A model generated the notes under the pieces. That model saw nothing but the letters and a program-made list of their open reading frames with translations, made no database searches and had not been told where the DNA came from. 18,233 nt of DNA from Planctomycetaceae bacterium (lineage in GTDB: Bacteria; Planctomycetota; Planctomycetia; Pirellulales; Thermoguttaceae): contig JAITKS010000208.1 in NCBI GenBank assembly GCA_031278315.1, positions 1 through 18,233 of the forward strand, written 5' to 3'. Positions 16,205-18,233 of the stretch are shown piece after piece; within the stretch, counting starts at the first letter, position 1; each line of letters starts with the position of its first letter. A program made the position numbers and the translations under genes.

Positions 16205-16811
16205 TGGTTAAATATTTTAAACTGCTCACACTTGAAAATTCGGCAACCCGCACCTGTGTTATTTATCGGAAAACCTGATTTCACGCTTTCGTATCGCCAA
16301 ATTCATAGTACAAGATACGTATATACCGCCAAATTCTAAAGCACGAGCGGATATTTCAAAACCCGCAAAATAAATTACATAAAGAATACATAAGACAAAT
16401 AAAATGCCTAAAGATTCAAATATCGTTTTTGTATTTCACAGGTAAAATTAATTGTTTTCAAAAAACGCAATGACGGCATAATACAACTCAAAATAAATTG
16501 TATTAGCCGTAATTTCGCGTTACAACACCGCCGATCAGAAATTTTCAAGTCAAAGCTGTTTGACACATAAAAAACTGATTTAAACTTGGCGAAGTATAAC
16601 AAACAACCTTAAAAAAACAATAGCAATTTATTATCACTAATTGAATGCAACCGTTCACGAAATTTTTTTATTTTGTGATCGTTCATGTTTTAATTTTTAA
16701 ATTGTTGGTAATATATACTTTTCTTACTTAATAATGCGTCTTGACATTTATTTTATGAATTGTTATTATTTGCAAGTTGTTTTTAATTCGTCAGCAACAA
16801 TTTAATTATGA
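16205..16811. other. Intergenic gap upstream of the Rid-like gene
   Basis: No gene was found in this stretch of about 600 bases. It includes a CACACTTGAAAATTCGG repeat end (about 16226-16242) just upstream of the Rid-like start, two short related GCCAAATTC repeats near 16296 and 16329, and a strong inverted repeat at 16473-16510. Confidence 0.5.
16473..16510. repeat. Stem-loop with 13-bp stem
   Basis: ACGGC-a-TAATACAA (16473-16486) pairs with TTGTATTA-GCCGT (16498-16510) with one bulged base and an 11-base loop. No U tract follows on either strand, so it is not a classical terminator. It may be a decayed element end or a structured RNA segment. Confidence 0.5.
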
Positions 16812-17009
16812 GTTACCGCCTCGCCAAAGAGCAAAATTCGGAAACTTCAAAAGCAGTATTACAAAAATCGCGGTCATCGTTTTGTAAATCGTATTCGTGT
16901 AGTGATTGTGCTTGCTCGCGAATATAAAGTTTCAGAGCTTGCTTTAATTTTTATGCTTGACTGCGATACGATTCGCCGTTATTTTCGCTTATATACTATT
17001 CATACTTGA
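16812..17009 (+). pseudogene. Decayed N-terminal fragment of an IS630-type transposase
   Basis: In this frame, with no start codon and a stop just before it (TGA at 16809), the translation includes KQYYKNRGHRFVNRIRVVIV, then LAREYKVSELALIFMLDCDT and IRRYF. This resembles the N-terminal helix-turn-helix of IS630/Tc1-like transposases, where a basic helix is followed by a selector helix ending in TIRRYF. It is cut off by a stop at 17007-17009, and no DDE catalytic domain follows. The right boundary coincides with the start of a repeat element. The family call is by eye and could be another HTH protein remnant. Confidence 0.5.
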
Positions 17010-17058
17010 AGATTCGTTATTTGTTTTAAACAAAATCCGCCTTGAAAGGGCGAATTCA
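17001..17058. repeat. Partial copy of the CATACTT-end repeat
   Basis: CATACTTGAAGATTCG followed by TTTGTTTTAAACAAAATC and the CGCCTTGAAAGGGCG hairpin core. It matches the left half of the element at 14767-14882 in the same orientation, and no matching right end was found. It truncates the transposase fragment. Confidence 0.55.
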
Positions 17059-17162
17059 TAGACAATTTTTTGACTCAAAAACAAATTGTATTTACTAAAA
17101 AATTATTGAAACGTTTATTGACAATATTTTCAATTAAAAAAATATACTTCAATATAATAACA

Positions 17163-17780
17163 ATGTGTAAAACCAATAAAAAAAAACAATTTTCTATAAT
17201 TTATTATTGTGTTAATCTTGTTCCAGTTCTGTTTATTCTTTTTTTTATTTCATACTTTATTTATGGATTGTTTTACTTGACTACACGTACTGGTGTCAAT
17301 ATTCAAAGATTATGGTGGTTATCTAATAAATGTTCTAATATTTCGTATAGTTTTTGTCAATCTGACGAAATATATGAATATGATGTTGCGCCGGATTTTT
17401 TCGCACAAGTATGCGGTAAACATAAGCAAGATTTTATCAGAATCAATGAATATCCTGTTAAAATCATAAGATATTGTGCAATAATACCATCCAATCGAAA
17501 TCAATTTTTATATGAAATATACAATTTAGAAAGTGATTCACAAGACAATTATTCATGTTTTCGAATAGTTAAAAAAGGGTTCTACTACCTTGAAGAACAT
17601 AATAATCAAATACTATATTATGTATTCGACGAAGAACAACAAAGAATGTATTGTTATATAAACGTATCAAAAAATGGAATCAAAATAGATACAACGGATC
17701 CATTTCATGAATATATAATAAAAGAATCAAGAGTCATTAACATCGTTAAAAAAACAAAAAAGAAGAAAATCCCCAAATGA
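17163..17780 (+). CDS. Hypothetical single-pass membrane protein
   Basis: This gene of 205 residues from the ATG at 17163 was not recognised. A lysine-rich N-terminus (MCKTNKKKQ) is followed by a hydrophobic segment at about 15-42 (YYCVNLVPVLFILFFISYFI), consistent with an N-terminal anchor and an outer domain of about 160 residues. That domain is rich in Tyr, Asn, Ile and Phe, with several Cys (WLSNKCSNISYSFC, CGKHKQ, YSCFRIV), and ends in a basic tail (KKTKKKKIPK). An in-frame TTG 31 codons upstream (17070) would add a basic extension and is less likely. The gene has no visible ribosome-binding site and no operon partner. It is noticeably more AT-rich than the metabolic genes here, which may point to recent acquisition or relaxed selection. 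Confidence 0.6.
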   Translation: MCKTNKKKQFSIIYYCVNLVPVLFILFFISYFIYGLFYLTTRTGVNIQRLWWLSNKCSNISYSFCQSDEIYEYDVAPDFFAQVCGKHKQDFIRINEYPVKIIRYCAIIPSNRNQFLYEIYNLESDSQDNYSCFRIVKKGFYYLEEHNNQILYYVFDEEQQRMYCYINVSKNGIKIDTTDPFHEYIIKESRVINIVKKTKKKKIPK

Positions 17781-18233
17781 GATAGATCGAAAATACCAGA
17801 CAAAAATTAGAGTTGAGAGCTGTAAATAAACAGAGGCGGATTGGAAATTCTAAACACAAAATGAGAAACAATAAGTTATATTAGTGTCATCGTGAATTGA
17901 AATGTTGGGAGATTTTCTGACTGTTGTCAATTTTGTAAAATTCATTGGTTCGATGAATCAAAAATAGGTTTTGTTGAGAAACGACCTGAAGGAATAATCA
18001 AATCAACAAAGTTTGAACTTCGCTTCAATTGCTTCATCAGAAATTGAAAACAAACAGCATTAATCGAATATAAAAATTTTGAATTATTTTACTATTTGTA
18101 ACGATAATTCTTTTACAATAAAGTATCGTCAAAAAAAATTTTAAAGTCGTTCTTAACTTCAATACAAACTATCTTGTACTATATCAGTGGAATAATTTAT
18201 TTTTTTGCGGGATCGCGGTCGTCTCGACCGCAT
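17781..18233. other. Gap at the right edge of the window
   Basis: No supported gene was seen. Short frames near 17900-18050 give no recognisable protein. A CTATATCAGTGGAATAATTT repeat end lies at about 18179-18198. It is followed by a perfect 7-bp hairpin, GCGGTCG (18215-18221) and CGACCGC (18225-18231) with loop TCT, that reaches the window edge. That GC-rich block is unlike its surroundings and is probably the start of another repeat. Confidence 0.5.

Noticed and set aside
15973..16339. Opposing frames of 103 codons at the start of the Rid-like gene
   Set aside because: One is a shifted frame of the same strand and one is antisense. Both lie largely on well-supported Rid-like coding sequence.
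17070..17162. Upstream TTG start for the membrane protein
   Set aside because: It adds 31 residues of basic, AT-driven sequence with no ribosome-binding site. The ATG at 17163 directly precedes the typical basic-then-hydrophobic anchor.
17890..18050. Possible gene remnant with short frames
   Set aside because: Three short frames of under 50 codons are open in part, but none gives a recognisable motif or start signal.

Overview
The window is an AT-rich bacterial chromosome segment of 18,233 bases with long, repeat-filled intergenic gaps. No rRNA, tRNA or CRISPR array was recognised. A planctomycete-like or related gut or environmental bacterium is plausible, because it has a eukaryote-type UDP-sugar pyrophosphorylase, a multi-zinc-ribbon membrane protein, an M2 peptidase and weak Shine-Dalgarno use. 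This assignment is an inference from gene content, not a demonstrated one.

Bases 1-7191 (+ strand) look like a defence island. It opens with a type III-like restriction helicase-nuclease (Res) whose start lies before base 1. Next is a tight two-gene operon, 3 bases apart, of an ABC/OLD-like ATPase and a 150-residue protein with a PD-(D/E)XK-type nuclease core. The last member is a protein with an AlbA_2 (Schlafen-like) N-terminus and a RecG-like GHKL domain. The ATPase gene and the AlbA_2 gene are preceded by homologous leaders that differ only by A/G transitions and one 3-base indel. The ATPase-nuclease pair is the best candidate here for an undescribed system.

Bases 7192-10736 (+) hold two housekeeping-type genes: a secreted M2 peptidyl-dipeptidase and a ferrochelatase (hemH). 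Bases 11185-16204 (- strand) hold a UAP1/UDPGP-family nucleotidyltransferase, a membrane protein with four identical-spacing zinc ribbons, and a RidA/chorismatase-like protein. The strand switch at 10737-11184 is filled by a compound repeat with perfect 17-base terminal inverted repeats. Bases 16205-18233 contain a decayed transposase fragment, repeat pieces and one unrecognised single-pass membrane protein.

At least two families of small, hairpin-forming interspersed elements (MITE or REP-like) run through the gaps. One is bounded by GTAATATATCAGTGAAA-type ends, the other by CACACTTTAAAATTCG-type ends with a CCCTGAAAGG-type core. Copies often sit immediately upstream of gene starts in the same orientation, and two hairpins show a compensatory base change. 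The genes outside the defence island do not form an evident pathway.
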